Assembly: GCF_002155265.1 (NCBI RefSeq)
Contig: NZ_CP021251.1
Span: 1,240,001-1,304,000, forward strand
DNA from: Corynebacterium pseudotuberculosis
Lineage (GTDB): Bacteria; Actinomycetota; Actinomycetes; Mycobacteriales; Mycobacteriaceae
Length of the DNA stretch: 64,000 bases
Reading direction: 5' to 3'
Position numbers and translations under genes: made by a program. The first letter of the stretch is position 1; each line of letters opens with the position of its first letter. Positions 44,538 through 54,957 of this stretch are shown piece after piece. The notes beneath the pieces are model-generated. The model saw nothing but the letters and a program-made list of their open reading frames with translations. It ran no database searches and was not told where the DNA came from.

Positions 44538-45623
44538 GTGGAACAGCAGCAAAAGCGTGGCATTGGGCGCAAAGCATTGCTTGGTGGTGCCATCGGTTTT
44601 GGTGGCCTTACCCTTGCGGGATGTGACGTAGATGCACCAGGCGGTGTTTTGGGTAAAGCTCTAGCCTTTGGTTGGCCGGAAGGTATTACGCCCGAAGCTA
44701 CGTCGATGTATAACTTCTGGGTCTGGGTCTGGGTAGCTGCCTGGATCATTGGCTTTATTATGTGGGGCCTCTTTATCTATGGAATGTTTGCGTGGAGCGC
44801 TAAGCGCGCAAAGAAAGCCGGTAAAGATGAGTTCCCGCGTCAGACTCAGTACAACATTCCATTAGAGCTGGTGCTCACGATCATCCCGATCGTGATTGTT
44901 ATGGGTCTCTTCTTCTTCACTGTTCAGACACAGGACAAAGTCACCGCAATGGATAAAGATCCTAAGGTTACTGTAGATGTGACTGCTTATCAGTGGAACT
45001 GGAAGTTTGGATACTCGGATATCGCTGCCGATCTTTCCCCTACCGGTGCTGAATATAAGGGTGTCGATGATGCTCGCCAAGCTGCTGCTGAGGCAAGCAA
45101 GGTGGATCCTAGCGGCAAGAACCCAATCAACGGAATGTCTAAGACCGATACGTCTTACTTGCACTTTAACAAGATTGAGACTTTGGGTACCTCTGAAGAG
45201 ATTCCAGTCTTAGTTCTTCCAAGCGACACCGCAATTCAGTTTGATTTGGCTTCTGCTGACGTTTCTCACGCATTCTGGGTTCCGGAGTTCCTGTTCAAGC
45301 GTGACGTGTACAACCACCCTGAACAGAACAAGCAGCAGCGTCGCTTCCAGATTGAAAAGATCGAAAAGACTGGCGCTTTTGTGGGACGTTGTGCCGAAAT
45401 GTGCGGTACCTACCACGCAATGATGAACTTTGAGATTCGCGTAGTAACTCCCGAGAAGTTCAAGCAGTACATCTCTTTCCGGAATAGCAACCCGCAGGCT
45501 ACAAACTCCGATGCCCTAAAGAGCATTGGGGAGGAGCCCTACGCAACCACCACGCACCCGTTCAACTCCGAGCGCGCTACGCGTGATGGCAATAACTTTG
45601 ATAAGACCAGCCCCGCTGCGTAG
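44538..45623 (+). CDS. ctaC: Cytochrome c oxidase subunit II (lipoprotein)
   Basis: 361 aa from GTG 44538 (AGGAAGG upstream). Lipobox LTLAGC with Cys29, two membrane spans (about 57-85 and 107-133), then the periplasmic cupredoxin domain carrying the CuA centre: His in SADVSHAFWVPEF, and GRCAEMCGTYHAMM with both Cys, Glu, His and Met ligands. An insertion between strands (EYKGVDDARQAAAEASKVDP) is typical of actinobacterial aa3 oxidases that couple directly to bc1. Followed 21 bases later by ctaF. Confidence 0.95.
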   Translation: MEQQQKRGIGRKALLGGAIGFGGLTLAGCDVDAPGGVLGKALAFGWPEGITPEATSMYNFWVWVWVAAWIIGFIMWGLFIYGMFAWSAKRAKKAGKDEFPRQTQYNIPLELVLTIIPIVIVMGLFFFTVQTQDKVTAMDKDPKVTVDVTAYQWNWKFGYSDIAADLSPTGAEYKGVDDARQAAAEASKVDPSGKNPINGMSKTDTSYLHFNKIETLGTSEEIPVLVLPSDTAIQFDLASADVSHAFWVPEFLFKRDVYNHPEQNKQQRRFQIEKIEKTGAFVGRCAEMCGTYHAMMNFEIRVVTPEKFKQYISFRNSNPQATNSDALKSIGEEPYATTTHPFNSERATRDGNNFDKTSPAA

Positions 45624-45644
45624 GAACAAGGAGAAGTAGAGAAC

Positions 45645-46076
45645 ATGAAAGCTACATCCAAGATCATGTATTCGATGGCAACATTCCTTGCTGTCATGTC
45701 GGTGATCTACGTTTTTGCCACAATGTATGTGAGGGATTCTGGTAGCCACCCCGGTTTTGAATGGGCTGGTGGAGTTTCGCTGATTCTGGCTACGCTGCTC
45801 ACCTTGATGCTGGGCGGGTACTTGCACTTTACTGAAAATCGTATTGATATCCTTCCTGAGGACTGGGAAGAGGCTGAGGTTGCTGATGCCGCTGGCACCC
45901 TCGGATTCTTTAGCCCTAGTTCCATCTGGCCCGCAGCTATGAGTGGCTCTGTTGCCGTTCTTGGCTTTGGCGTTATTTTCCTTCATTACTGGCTCATTGC
46001 GGTTGGTGCGGCATTGCTTATTTACACCACAACCATGTTGAACCTTCAGTACGGAATGCCAAAAGAAAAGCACTAG
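45645..46076 (+). CDS. ctaF: Cytochrome c oxidase subunit IV
   Basis: 143 aa, four membrane spans (residues about 5-28, 38-60, 92-112, 114-132). [20 protein letters not shown] is the usual actinobacterial CtaF start; [20 protein letters not shown] is the conserved cytoplasmic loop. AAGGAG precedes the ATG. Co-transcribed with ctaC; a terminator follows. Confidence 0.93.
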   Translation: MKATSKIMYSMATFLAVMSVIYVFATMYVRDSGSHPGFEWAGGVSLILATLLTLMLGGYLHFTENRIDILPEDWEEAEVADAAGTLGFFSPSSIWPAAMSGSVAVLGFGVIFLHYWLIAVGAALLIYTTTMLNLQYGMPKEKH

Positions 46077-46130
46077 TTACATCACTAGCCTTCCGCTTTT
46101 GTTGCTGGAAACGCACTTTCCTTAGAAAAT

Positions 46131-46174
46131 AAATCCGATCCCCACCTCTCATTATGGCGGTGGGGATCGGATTT
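46131..46174 (+). terminator. ctaCF terminator
   Basis: AAATCCGATCCCCACC (46131-46146) pairs perfectly with GGTGGGGATCGGATTT (46159-46174), then TTATCTG. Confidence 0.88.
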
Positions 46175-46628
46175 TTATCTGTTTTAAAAACAGTGCTGCT
46201 GATGTCTGGGAAAAGTTCCCGCGGGGTTAAAAATAATTTTTAAGGGGCAAAAAACGTCAGCCTAACCGGTTTTGAGTATAAAAGCGCAGGTAGTTGGGGG
46301 TCATACTAAAGTTGCAGCATTGAGGGGAGAGCTCTTTCTGGGGTGTGAAATATCTCTCAAGAAAAATGAAGGGGGAAATAAAACTGGAAAGAAATGTAGG
46401 AGGGGTGATGTAGGGGGACTAAGGGGGAGTCTGGGTGATTTTCGGTCTCCTACTGTGATGACCTGCGGAAACCTGTCGTCGTATAAAGAGGGCTTTTAGT
46501 TCTCGTTGTCTTTAAGAAAAACTGTGGGCTGTGGAACACAAAAATATCGCTTTTTGTAAGAAATGAGGACCTAAAAAGGGCGGGGGCAAGATGTGACTTG
46601 ATCGGAAGAAACGGCCATACTAATTAAC
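46175..46628. other. ctaE upstream region
   Basis: No supported gene; a plus-strand open frame (46272-46499) has Lys/Gly-rich low-complexity translation and no homology I recognise. It should contain the ctaE-qcrCAB promoter. Confidence 0.45.
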
Positions 46629-47246
46629 GTGACGAGCGCAATAGGAAACAAAGATATGGCAGCACCGCAGCGTGTTGCGGCACTGAACCGGCCAAATATG
46701 GTCAGTGTCGGCACGATTGTGTTCCTGTCTCAGGAATTAATGTTCTTTGCCGGTTTGTTTGCGATGTACTTCACATCGCGTGCAAATGGGATTGGTAATG
46801 GCTCTTGGAAAGAAGAGGCCGGACACCTCAATGTGCCTTATGCATTGGTAATCACCGTTATTTTGGTGTCTTCCTCTGTAACAGCTCAGTTTGGTGTGTT
46901 TGCAGCAGAGCGTGGAGACGTTTTTGGTCTTCGTCGTTGGTTCTCGCTGACCATTTTGTTGGGTGCGATCTTCCTACTCGGTCAGAGTTATGAGTACTAC
47001 CACTTGATCGAGCACGGTATGACGATTCCGAGCAGTGTATATGCGTCTGCGTTCTACATCACCACGGGCTTCCACGCAGCTCACGTGCTTGCGGGTGTCT
47101 TGGCTTTTGTGGTTGTGCTACTTCGTATTTCTAAATCGAAGTTCACACCAGCACAGGCGACTGCTGCGATGGTGGTGTCCTATTACTGGCACTTCGTTGA
47201 CGTGGTCTGGATCGGCCTGTTCATCACGATCTACTTCATTCAATAG
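46629..47246 (+). CDS. ctaE: Cytochrome c oxidase subunit III
   Basis: 205 aa from GTG 46629, five membrane spans, the short form of subunit [23 protein letters not shown] carries the conserved Glu; [34 protein letters not shown] and [20 protein letters not shown] are signature stretches. Heads the ctaE-qcrC-qcrA-qcrB cluster; qcrC starts 85 bases later. Confidence 0.95.
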   Translation: MTSAIGNKDMAAPQRVAALNRPNMVSVGTIVFLSQELMFFAGLFAMYFTSRANGIGNGSWKEEAGHLNVPYALVITVILVSSSVTAQFGVFAAERGDVFGLRRWFSLTILLGAIFLLGQSYEYYHLIEHGMTIPSSVYASAFYITTGFHAAHVLAGVLAFVVVLLRISKSKFTPAQATAAMVVSYYWHFVDVVWIGLFITIYFIQ

Positions 47247-47331
47247 GCGGTCTTGGCTCATGTGACCGCTGACTCCGGTTGTATGAACTGAACTAGCCCC
47301 TCACTTTCCGTATTCGAGAACATTAAGGGAA

Positions 47332-48231
47332 ATGATGGATACCACCCAGAACAAGACTGAAGCGGTAGAAATACCCTCAGCTTCAGTCTCCAAGGCCAAG
47401 AAAGTTCGAGCTCGCCGCAAGGTGCGCCGGACTGCCGCTGGTGCTTTAGCTCTAGCTGTTGGCCTTACCGGTACCGGACTGTTGGTTAACGCAGTGACAC
47501 CTGATGCCCAGGTAGCTACCGCGCGCCAAGACGAGCAAGCAATGATTCAGGAAGGTAAGGATCTTTATGACGTTGCTTGTATCACCTGCCACGGTGCAAA
47601 CCTCCAAGGTGTGAAAGACCGAGGTCCTTCACTGATCGGTGTTGGCTCCGGTGCAACGTACTTCCAGGTTCATTCTGGTCGTATGCCAATGCTGCGCAAT
47701 GAGGCACAGGCTATGCGCAAAGCCCCGCGCTACTCTGAGGCACAGACCCTAGCGCTGGCCGCATATGTTGAGGCTAACGGTGGCGGCCCCGGCATCGTAT
47801 ATAACGAGGACGGCTCTGTCGCGCTAGATACTCTTCGTGGTGCTAACTACAACGGAAAGATCGATCCAGCCGATGTCGCTCGCGGCTCGGATCTCTTCCG
47901 TTTGAATTGCGCTTCTTGCCACAATTTCACGGGACGCGGTGGTGCGCTGTCTAGTGGTAAATATGCACCTGTTCTAGATCCTGCAAACGAGCAGGAGATC
48001 TACCAGGCAATGCTTACTGGTCCTCAGAACATGCCTAAGTTCTCGGATCGTCAGCTCTCCGCTGATGAGAAGAAAGACATTATTGCTTACATCAAATCAG
48101 CTAAAGAGACGCCTAGCCCAGGCGGCTGGAACTTGGGTGGACTAGGCCCAGTCTCTGAAGGCATGTTGATGTGGCTCGTTGGAATCGTGGTCTTGGTGGC
48201 CGCTGCTCTGTGGATTGGATCTCGCTCATGA
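47332..48231 (+). CDS. qcrC: Dihaem cytochrome c1 of the bc1 complex
   Basis: 299 aa. A basic N-terminus and membrane span (about 36-57), then two c-type haem domains: C83-ITCH87 and C193-ASCH197, with Met ligands in likely positions (GRMPMLRN and NMPKFSD), and a C-terminal span (about 275-296). The dihaem form replaces soluble cytochrome c and passes electrons directly to the CuA of CtaC. A second ATG lies at codon 2. The stop overlaps qcrA (ATGA). Confidence 0.95.
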   Translation: MMDTTQNKTEAVEIPSASVSKAKKVRARRKVRRTAAGALALAVGLTGTGLLVNAVTPDAQVATARQDEQAMIQEGKDLYDVACITCHGANLQGVKDRGPSLIGVGSGATYFQVHSGRMPMLRNEAQAMRKAPRYSEAQTLALAAYVEANGGGPGIVYNEDGSVALDTLRGANYNGKIDPADVARGSDLFRLNCASCHNFTGRGGALSSGKYAPVLDPANEQEIYQAMLTGPQNMPKFSDRQLSADEKKDIIAYIKSAKETPSPGGWNLGGLGPVSEGMLMWLVGIVVLVAAALWIGSRS

Positions 48232-49448
48232 GCAATAGCAATGGAAAGAAATACACAACGCAAGAATTAGAAGCGATGTCTAATGACGAGCTAGCCCGTT
48301 TGGGTACAGAGCTCGACGGAGTGACTGTTGCTTATCGCAAAGAGCGTTTTCCGGTCGAAGGCGATCCTGCTTCCAAGCGTGCTTCTATAAAAGTTGGCGT
48401 TTGGTTTGGTATTGGCATCGTTGCAGCCCTGGCTTACTTGGCTATCTACCTGTTCTGGCCGTGGCACTATAAAGGTCTCGGCGACTCTGGTCTGTGGACC
48501 TATACCCTGTACACGCCACTGCTTGGTTTGACCGCAGGTCTTGCCATTTTGTCACTAGGCTTTGGCGTAATCATTTACATCAAGAACATCATTCCAGCAG
48601 AGATTTCGGTGCAACGCCGTCACGATGGTCCTTCGGAAGAAACCGATCGTCGTACAATCACCGCGCTCCTGAATGATTCTTGGGAAACCTCCACCCTGGG
48701 ACGTCGTAAAGTCCTGAAGTCGATGCTTGGTGTCGGTGGTCTCCTTGCCGGCTTGGTTATTATTGCCCCGCTCGGTGGTATGGTGAAGAACCCTTGGAAG
48801 AAGGGCGAGCTAGGTATTCAGGGTGATGGAACCCTATGGACTTCCGGTTGGACTTTGCATGAGAAAGGCGTGAAGCTTTACTTAGGGCGCGATACCGGAA
48901 CCACGGCAGAAAAGCACAGCACTTCTGTTGGCACGCATTACACGACTCACGGCGTTAGCCGCCTTGTTCGCATGCGTCCGGAAGATCTTTCTGCTGCTGC
49001 GATGGAAACCGTTTTCCCGCTTCCAGAAGAGCTGGTTAACGACGGCGATAAGTACAGCGCAAATGCGGACGTATACACGGAGCAGATGCACTCGATCCAC
49101 GGTCCGCGAAACGCAGTCATGCTGATTCGTCTCCGCGCTTCTGATGCTCAAAAAGTTGTTGAGCGCGAGGGGCAGGAAGAGTTCCACTACGGCGATTACT
49201 ACGCCTACTCCAAGATCTGCACGCACATTGGTTGCCCAACGTCTCTCTACGAGGCTCAGACAAACCGCATCCTTTGCCCGTGCCACCAGTCGCAGTTTGA
49301 TGCATTGCATTACGGCAAGCCAGTTTTCGGTCCGGCTGCCCGTGCTTTGCCGCAGCTGCCGATCACCGTTGATGAAGAGGGTTACCTCATTGCCGCAGGA
49401 AACTTTGTTGAACCTGTCGGCCCGGCATTCTGGGAGCGTCGTTCATGA
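48228..49448 (+). CDS. qcrA: Rieske iron-sulfur protein of the bc1 complex
   Basis: 406 aa from ATG 48228, overlapping the qcrC stop. Three N-terminal membrane spans (actinobacterial form), then the Rieske domain with CTHIGCP and CPCHQSQFD holding the 2Fe-2S cluster. [20 protein letters not shown] contains a twin-Arg-like RRK region before the third span, in line with Tat export of the folded domain. Stop overlaps qcrB (ATGA). Confidence 0.95.
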   Translation: MSNSNGKKYTTQELEAMSNDELARLGTELDGVTVAYRKERFPVEGDPASKRASIKVGVWFGIGIVAALAYLAIYLFWPWHYKGLGDSGLWTYTLYTPLLGLTAGLAILSLGFGVIIYIKNIIPAEISVQRRHDGPSEETDRRTITALLNDSWETSTLGRRKVLKSMLGVGGLLAGLVIIAPLGGMVKNPWKKGELGIQGDGTLWTSGWTLHEKGVKLYLGRDTGTTAEKHSTSVGTHYTTHGVSRLVRMRPEDLSAAAMETVFPLPEELVNDGDKYSANADVYTEQMHSIHGPRNAVMLIRLRASDAQKVVEREGQEEFHYGDYYAYSKICTHIGCPTSLYEAQTNRILCPCHQSQFDALHYGKPVFGPAARALPQLPITVDEEGYLIAAGNFVEPVGPAFWERRS

Positions 49449-51067
49449 GCAACAAACTAGCTGACATTGGCAATAATATTGACTCGCGCTACACAGCTGC
49501 TGCTGGTATTCGCCGTCAAATTAATAAGGTATTCCCGACGCATTGGTCTTTCATGCTCGGCGAGATCGCTCTCTACAGCTTCGTTATTTTGTTGCTGACC
49601 GGCGTATACCTGACACTTTTCTTTGATCCCTCCATCACCAAGGTTATTTATGAAGGCGCTTACTTGCCTTTGAACGGTGTGGAGATGTCTCGTGCGTATG
49701 AGACTGCACTGAACCTTTCCTTCGAAGTTCGTGGTGGTCTGTTTATTCGCCAGATGCACCACTGGGCTGCGCTGACCTTCATGGTCTCCATGACGGTGCA
49801 TATGCTCCGCATCTTCTTCACTGGCGCTTTCCGCCGCCCGCGTGAAGCCAACTGGATTATCGGTTGTGTGCTTTTGTTCTTGGGCATGGCTGAAGGCTTC
49901 ATGGGATACTCCCTCCCCGATGATCTGCTCTCAGGCGTTGGTCTGCGCATCATGTCTGCCATTATTTTGGCTCTCCCGATCATCGGCACCTGGTTGCACT
50001 GGTTGATCTTTGGTGGAGATTTCCCCTCTGATCTGATGCTTGACCGCTTCTATATTGCACACGTGCTCATCATCCCAGGCATCATCCTCGGTTTGATCGC
50101 GGCTCACCTTGCTCTGGTGTGGTACCAAAAGCACACGCAGTTCCCAGGTGCTGGACGTACAGAGAATAACGTTGTTGGCGTTCGTATCCTGCCTGTCTTC
50201 ATCCTAGAGACCACATCCTTCGGATTGGTTACCTTCGGCTTCTTGGCACTCCTGGCTGGTTTGACCTCTATCAACGCTATCTGGAACCTGGGTCCTTATA
50301 ACCCGTCACAGGTGTCAGCCGGGTCGCAACCTGATATTTACATGCTGTGGACTGACGGTGCTGCGCGTGTGATGCCTGCTTGGGAACTCTACTTTGGTAA
50401 CTACACCATCCCCGGTGCTTTCTGGGTCGCCCTTCTTTGTGGCGTTCTTGTTGCACTACTCGTGGCTTACCCGTTCATTGAGAAGAAGATCACTGGCGAT
50501 GATGCGCACCACAACCTCTTGCAGCGTCCTCGGGATGTCCCGGTACGTACATCGCTTGGCGTGATGGCGATTGTCTTCTACTTCTTGCTTACTCTCTCTG
50601 GTGGTAACGATCTGTTTGCGTACCACTTCCAGGTCTCCCTCAACGCTATGACATGGGTTGGACGTATCGGTCTGATTGTTCTGCCTCCACTGGCTTACTT
50701 TATTACTTACCGGATTTGCCTTGGTCTGCAGCGCTCTGACCGTGAGGTTTTGGAACACGGTATTGAGACGGGCGTTATCAAGATCATGCCTAATGGCGCC
50801 TTTGTAGAGGTACACCAGCCGCTTGGTCCTGTAGATGAGCATGGACACCCAATTCCGCTTCCATACGCTGGCGCTGCTGTTCCTAAGCAGCTCAACCAGC
50901 TCGGCTTTGGTGGACACCCTGGTCGTGGTTCCTTCTTCACTCCTGATTCGGAGGATATCGCGGCTAAATACGATGAAATAGAGCATGAGAATCATCGCGA
51001 AGAAGTCGAAATGTATGAGAATCTGCAGAAGCAGAATCGCATCAAAGATGGGGTAGAAAAAGACTAG
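49445..51067 (+). CDS. qcrB: Cytochrome b subunit of the bc1 complex
   Basis: 540 aa with eight to nine spans and an acidic C-terminal extension. Haem b ligands lie in [21 protein letters not shown] and in [39 protein letters not shown] is the Qo-site stretch (usual PWG-type loop region). The cytoplasmic C-terminal tail ([15 protein letters not shown] and on) is typical of actinobacterial QcrB. Target site of bc1 inhibitors in mycobacteria. Terminator follows. Confidence 0.95.
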   Translation: MSNKLADIGNNIDSRYTAAAGIRRQINKVFPTHWSFMLGEIALYSFVILLLTGVYLTLFFDPSITKVIYEGAYLPLNGVEMSRAYETALNLSFEVRGGLFIRQMHHWAALTFMVSMTVHMLRIFFTGAFRRPREANWIIGCVLLFLGMAEGFMGYSLPDDLLSGVGLRIMSAIILALPIIGTWLHWLIFGGDFPSDLMLDRFYIAHVLIIPGIILGLIAAHLALVWYQKHTQFPGAGRTENNVVGVRILPVFILETTSFGLVTFGFLALLAGLTSINAIWNLGPYNPSQVSAGSQPDIYMLWTDGAARVMPAWELYFGNYTIPGAFWVALLCGVLVALLVAYPFIEKKITGDDAHHNLLQRPRDVPVRTSLGVMAIVFYFLLTLSGGNDLFAYHFQVSLNAMTWVGRIGLIVLPPLAYFITYRICLGLQRSDREVLEHGIETGVIKIMPNGAFVEVHQPLGPVDEHGHPIPLPYAGAAVPKQLNQLGFGGHPGRGSFFTPDSEDIAAKYDEIEHENHREEVEMYENLQKQNRIKDGVEKD

Positions 51068-51089
51068 CCCTAAAAAACGTTCTCGAATA

Positions 51090-51130
51090 CGAAAAGCAGC
51101 CTTTCTGATAAGCAGGAAGGCTGCTTTTCG
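51090..51130 (+). terminator. qcrCAB terminator
   Basis: CGAAAAGCAGCCTT (51090-51103) pairs with AAGGCTGCTTTTCG (51117-51130), followed by GTTTTC. Confidence 0.85.
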
Positions 51131-51449
51131 GTTTTCTTGGATTACCCCTTATATATAAGGAACAAACTCAGAGGGGATAACTGTGGGGTGGAGGTGGGAA
51201 AATCCTAGCCAGGGGACACATGCATGACCGCGAAGGATGAGTTTTAGACTCATTATTATTACGTGTCCCGTTTAGTCATCGATGCAAAATAAGTGTTTCG
51301 CATGACTCCTGACGCCCTACAGATGCTGTTACTTTTGAGGCTTTAGTTACACAAGGGACGGTTTTTTAGATGGGAAATAGTCATAATGCTGCACTTTTTT
51401 GGCACGAAAAAGGTCAGTCGAGGCTTCTATTATGGAGAAAATCACAAAA

Positions 51450-51465
51450 TGTGATCGGGATCATA
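51450..51465. promoter_or_regulatory. GlxR/CRP-like site
   Basis: TGTGA-TCGGGA-TCATA matches TGTGA-N6-TCACA at 9 of 10 conserved positions and overlaps a second TCACA...TGTGA inverted pair (from 51442). cAMP-GlxR controls cell-wall hydrolase genes in C. glutamicum. Confidence 0.42.
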
Positions 51466-51641
51466 TGTATTTATATTTCAACGATTGTGGTGAAAGTGTG
51501 ATGGACTTTGGGGGATTTTTTGCCCTTGAAAGTATTTCTTATTAATGCAGCTTGGTGGGGAAATTTTTACCATTTAATACTGCAGGGTTCGGTTAGTGGG
51601 GGTGGTCTTATTTAAAATTAAGGAAAGGTGGGATCTGTTAA

Positions 51642-51658
51642 GTAACGGTTTTATAACG
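51642..51658 (+). promoter_or_regulatory. Possible MtrA-type direct repeat
   Basis: GTAACG-GTTTT-ATAACG is an 11-bp-phased direct repeat. MtrA, which controls NlpC/P60-type genes in C. glutamicum, binds loosely conserved direct repeats. Suggestion only. Confidence 0.22.
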
Positions 51659-51836
51659 CGCGGATTTTTGTTGATGGGTGGACATAAAGCGTTGCCGTTT
51701 CGTAACCTAATCGAGACATTTGAGTTGGTCCCGTGTGATGGGGCTGCACGTACTTGAAGATAGGGTCGCTTGCTTCCTTCTAAAAAGGGAAAGCAGTCAC
51801 TATGTGGCAGACCGATAAGGATTTGGAGTTTCTTTC

Positions 51837-52466
51837 GTGGCTAAGCACCGTCGCAGCAATCAGAACACCGCACGTAATGCAGCAGCAGCTTCCGCTGTCG
51901 TGGTGGGTGCCACCGCAACTCTTACCGGGCAAGCACATGCCGCTGAGGTTGTAGTTCCTAACACTGGAATCAAGTTTGAGGTTCAGGGGATTGAAAATGT
52001 ACCCGGCATTGCAAACGTTCCGGGTAGTGATCAGTGGATTCCTTCTCTGCAGGGGCAGGGCGGAAATGCTGATTACTCCGCATTGGTAAACGTTCCTACC
52101 ATCAGTTCTTCTCCGGCCGCTTCTTCTGGCCAGGCTGTTGTTGATGCGGCACGATCTAAGATCGGTTCACCGTATGTGTGGGGAGCTGCAGGTCCTAGCG
52201 CTTTCGACTGCTCTGGTTTGACCTCGTGGGCATATGCACAGATTGGTAAGTCCATCCCGCGTACTTCCTACGCTCAGGCTGCGGGTGGAACAAAGGTTGC
52301 TCGACAGGATCTTCAGCCTGGAGACATTATCGCCTTCTACTCCGGTGCATCCCATGTTGGAATTTATACGGGCAATGGCACTGTTATCCATGCACTCACT
52401 GAAGGTACCCCGCTTTCTGAGTCACCTATTGATTACATGCCTTATTACAACGCAGTTCGGTATTAA
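51837..52466 (+). CDS. Secreted NlpC/P60 peptidoglycan hydrolase
   Basis: 209 aa from GTG 51837 with TTGGAG upstream. Signal peptide 1-35 (AVVVGATATLTGQAHA), a linker, and the C-terminal NlpC/P60 domain: catalytic Cys125 in SAFDCSGLTSWAY, His173 in ASHVGIYTGNG and His185. Cleaves the D-iGlu-mDAP bond in stem peptides. It has no separate binding domain. With the paralogue that follows it matches the C. glutamicum pair downstream of qcrB. Its own long leader suggests tight regulation. Confidence 0.93.
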   Translation: MAKHRRSNQNTARNAAAASAVVVGATATLTGQAHAAEVVVPNTGIKFEVQGIENVPGIANVPGSDQWIPSLQGQGGNADYSALVNVPTISSSPAASSGQAVVDAARSKIGSPYVWGAAGPSAFDCSGLTSWAYAQIGKSIPRTSYAQAAGGTKVARQDLQPGDIIAFYSGASHVGIYTGNGTVIHALTEGTPLSESPIDYMPYYNAVRY

Positions 52467-52480
52467 TTAGACCTGTGGTT

Positions 52481-52524
52481 AATAGTGAAAGTTCGGCATA
52501 ACGGTGCCGAACCTTCACTATTTT
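52481..52524 (+). terminator. Terminator of the first NlpC/P60 gene
   Basis: AATAGTGAA (52481-52489) and GTTCGGCA (52491-52498) pair with TGCCGAAC (52505-52512) and TTCACTATT (52514-52522), then TTCAC. Confidence 0.85.
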
Positions 52525-52619
52525 CACTTTGCTTAGGGGCGTCCAGGGCAATGCTTGTTTTTTGCTGTGTGAGCTATATAGTTGTTGTGTTCATCTAGCT
52601 AGACATTTTGGGGAAAACA

Positions 52620-53642
52620 GTGAAAAAAACGCGCCAAATGCTTTTCGTTGCACCTTTGCTGGTCATGATTTCTGCAGGGGGAGCTTTGTCCCCGGCTGTT
52701 TTTGCTGATGATGTTGAATCCCTTATTAGCTCAATGGACGCCATTTCCCAAGATGCTAACGCTAAGAATGAGGCTGTGAAACAGCTGGAACTTGATTTGG
52801 CTGCGGGAAAAGAGGCTTTACAGAATCTTCAAGCCGACGTTGATCGCGCTACTCAAGAAGCTGACGAGGCAAAGTCTAAAGAAGACGTCTATCGCAGTGA
52901 AATCAATCGTCTAGCGGCTTCAAAATATCGTGGGGCGGTTATCGATCCCTTAACTAATGCTGTTTCGGCAGAAAATCCCCAGAATGCTATTGATCGTGCC
53001 GCATACATGTCGGTTCTCACTAGAAATGCGCAGGCTGCTCTAGGCGAGCTATCTAAAGCAACGGAAAACTCTGCTATTAAGAGAGGATCTGTTACTCGCG
53101 CGATCGCTGAAGCAAAGTTTAAGCAAGCCGAGCTTGAAAGACAGCACGGAGTTTTGCTCAAAGAGCAGGAAGCCCTCAAGACCAAGACTGAAGACCTACG
53201 TAAACAGGTAGAAAGTCTCAGCCGCGAAGACCGGCTGCGATGGGAAGCGAAGAATGGTCCTGTGGAATATTCGCTCGACGGGGTCGTAGGTTCTAATCCC
53301 GAGGGGATGGGAGCGTTGCAGGCTGCTATGACTAAGCTCGGTTCGCCTTATGGGTGGGGAGCAGTAGGACCGTCGCAATTTGATTGTTCTGGATTGGTGT
53401 ATTGGTCTTATCAGCAACAGGGTAAATCTCTTCCGCGGACGTCTCAGGCACAGATGGCTGGTGGAACTCCCGTTTCTCGTAGTGAGCTGCAGCCAGGAGA
53501 CGTCGTCGGGTACTATCCGGGGGCTACCCATGTAGGAATTTATGCCGGCAACGGAATGCTCGTACATGCGTCGGATTATGGTATCCCGGTCCAGGTGGTA
53601 CCCGTAGACTCGATGCCTTTTTATGGAGCTCGCCGTTACTAA
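52620..53642 (+). CDS. Secreted coiled-coil NlpC/P60 endopeptidase (RipA/RipC-like)
   Basis: 340 aa from GTG 52620. Signal peptide 1-29 (LSPAVFA), a long coiled-coil domain (about 33-205, regular heptads such as QLELDLAAGKEALQNLQADV), and NlpC/P60 domain: Cys256 in QFDCSGLVYWSY, His304 in ATHVGIYAGNG, His316. The coiled coil usually inhibits the enzyme until released by an FtsEX-type partner. Daughter-cell separation hydrolase of the RipC/Cg1735 type; in C. diphtheriae such a protein also affects adhesion. Located after its shorter paralogue and before pimB'. Confidence 0.92.
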   Translation: MKKTRQMLFVAPLLVMISAGGALSPAVFADDVESLISSMDAISQDANAKNEAVKQLELDLAAGKEALQNLQADVDRATQEADEAKSKEDVYRSEINRLAASKYRGAVIDPLTNAVSAENPQNAIDRAAYMSVLTRNAQAALGELSKATENSAIKRGSVTRAIAEAKFKQAELERQHGVLLKEQEALKTKTEDLRKQVESLSREDRLRWEAKNGPVEYSLDGVVGSNPEGMGALQAAMTKLGSPYGWGAVGPSQFDCSGLVYWSYQQQGKSLPRTSQAQMAGGTPVSRSELQPGDVVGYYPGATHVGIYAGNGMLVHASDYGIPVQVVPVDSMPFYGARRY

Positions 53643-53702
53643 TCATTTGCATTGCATTCCCGACGATCGTCGGGTTCTCACTATTCAGGGGAGAATCAGA
53701 GT

Positions 53703-54833
53703 ATGGCCCGGGTGCTCTTAGTTACCAATGATTTTCCGCCGACGCTTGGCGGCATCCAGTCGTATGTTCGTGACTACCTTGCTGAGTTGCCACCACAGGA
53801 CGTAGTGGTATTTGCGTCTACTCAAGATAGCGTTGCGGCGGAATCCTATGATGCAGCCCTTCCATATAAGGTTTATCGTTGGCCTCGCAAAATTATGCTT
53901 CCTACTTCTGCTACGGCGCGTCGAATGGCAGAAATTATAGAGAAAGAGCACATAGATACGGTATGGTTCGGTGCGGCTGCTCCGCTGGGACTTCTTGGCA
54001 AAAAAGCTAAGAAAGCTGGTGCACGCCGAGTTATTGCTTCTACTCATGGGCATGAGGTGGGGTGGGCAATGATCCCGATAGCACGCCAACTCTTGCGGCT
54101 CATTGGTCAATACAGTGACGTGGTCACTTATATTTCCGAATTCACGCTTGAGCGTATTCGTGGAGCCTTTGGCCCTAGCGCTAGGTTTGCGCACCTTCCT
54201 TCTGGCGTGGACATAGAGCGTTTTCACCCAGTAGAAAATGGCGTGAGGGAGCGTATCCGCAAGGACTTGGGGTGGGATGAGAACGAGTTTATTATCGCGT
54301 GTATTTCTCGTCTGGTACCCAGAAAAGGACAAGACCGGCTCATTCAGGCTCTTCCTGAGATACTTCGAGAGGAGCAGTCGAGTCGGTTGGTGCTTGTAGG
54401 GGGAGGACCATACGAAAACACGCTAGTGGAGCTAGCGGAAAAACATGGAGTAGCAGATCACGTAGCTTTCATGGGTCGGGTCTCTGAAGAATGCATGGTG
54501 GAGATTCTTCAAGCTTGTGATCTTTTTGCTATGCCGTGTCGAACTAGGGGACGAGGACTTGATGTTGAGGGGCTAGGGATTGTCTTTCTGGAGGCTCAGG
54601 CGTGTGGCGTTCCGGTCATTGCTGGGAACTCAGGCGGCGCCCCGGAGACGATTGCATCTGGAAGCGGTGTAGTCGTGGACGGGAATAATGCTGAGGCGGT
54701 GGCGCTTGCCGTGAACTCTCTTGCAGCGATGGGAGGGGAGCGTCGGCAAGCTATGTCGGACAAGGGGAGAAAACACGTGAGAGAGCAATGGAGTTGGGAG
54801 ATTATGGGGCGGAGATTGCGCGCGTTGCTATAA
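53703..54833 (+). CDS. pimB: GDP-mannose-dependent mannosyltransferase PimB'
   Basis: 376 aa from ATG 53703 (GGGGAGAAT upstream). GT4 family, GT-B fold: VTNDFPPTLGGIQSYVRDYL (N-terminal Gly-rich loop), ASTHGHEVGWAMIP, SRLVPRKGQDRLIQAL, VLVGGGPYENTLVELA, and the EX7E motif in EGLGIVFLEAQACGVPVIAG. Adds the second mannose to phosphatidylinositol mannoside at the inner face of the membrane. Gene order after the NlpC/P60 pair is the same as around C. glutamicum cg2400. Confidence 0.92.
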   Translation: MARVLLVTNDFPPTLGGIQSYVRDYLAELPPQDVVVFASTQDSVAAESYDAALPYKVYRWPRKIMLPTSATARRMAEIIEKEHIDTVWFGAAAPLGLLGKKAKKAGARRVIASTHGHEVGWAMIPIARQLLRLIGQYSDVVTYISEFTLERIRGAFGPSARFAHLPSGVDIERFHPVENGVRERIRKDLGWDENEFIIACISRLVPRKGQDRLIQALPEILREEQSSRLVLVGGGPYENTLVELAEKHGVADHVAFMGRVSEECMVEILQACDLFAMPCRTRGRGLDVEGLGIVFLEAQACGVPVIAGNSGGAPETIASGSGVVVDGNNAEAVALAVNSLAAMGGERRQAMSDKGRKHVREQWSWEIMGRRLRALL

Positions 54834-54957
54834 GCGTGAATGTGATATTGGGGTAGCGGCTCGCTATACTTTGCTAGTTATGCGTTAAGCGGTTCCGTAG
54901 TGCGCGGCCGCATATAGCGCGCGTTTTCTAAGAAGTCGAGGACAGTTGAGGCGAGAT

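Larger units (their letters stand above)
51131..51836. other. Long regulatory region before the first NlpC/P60 gene
   Basis: About 700 bases without a gene. It holds a GlxR-like site (51450-51465), a GTAACG/ATAACG direct repeat (51642-51658), GTAACCTAA near 51701, and a structured-looking 150-base stretch before the start. I could not match the latter to a known riboswitch consensus. Confidence 0.5.

Noticed and set aside
46272..46499. 75-codon plus-strand frame upstream of ctaE
   Set aside because: TTG start, Lys/Gly low complexity and position in the promoter region.
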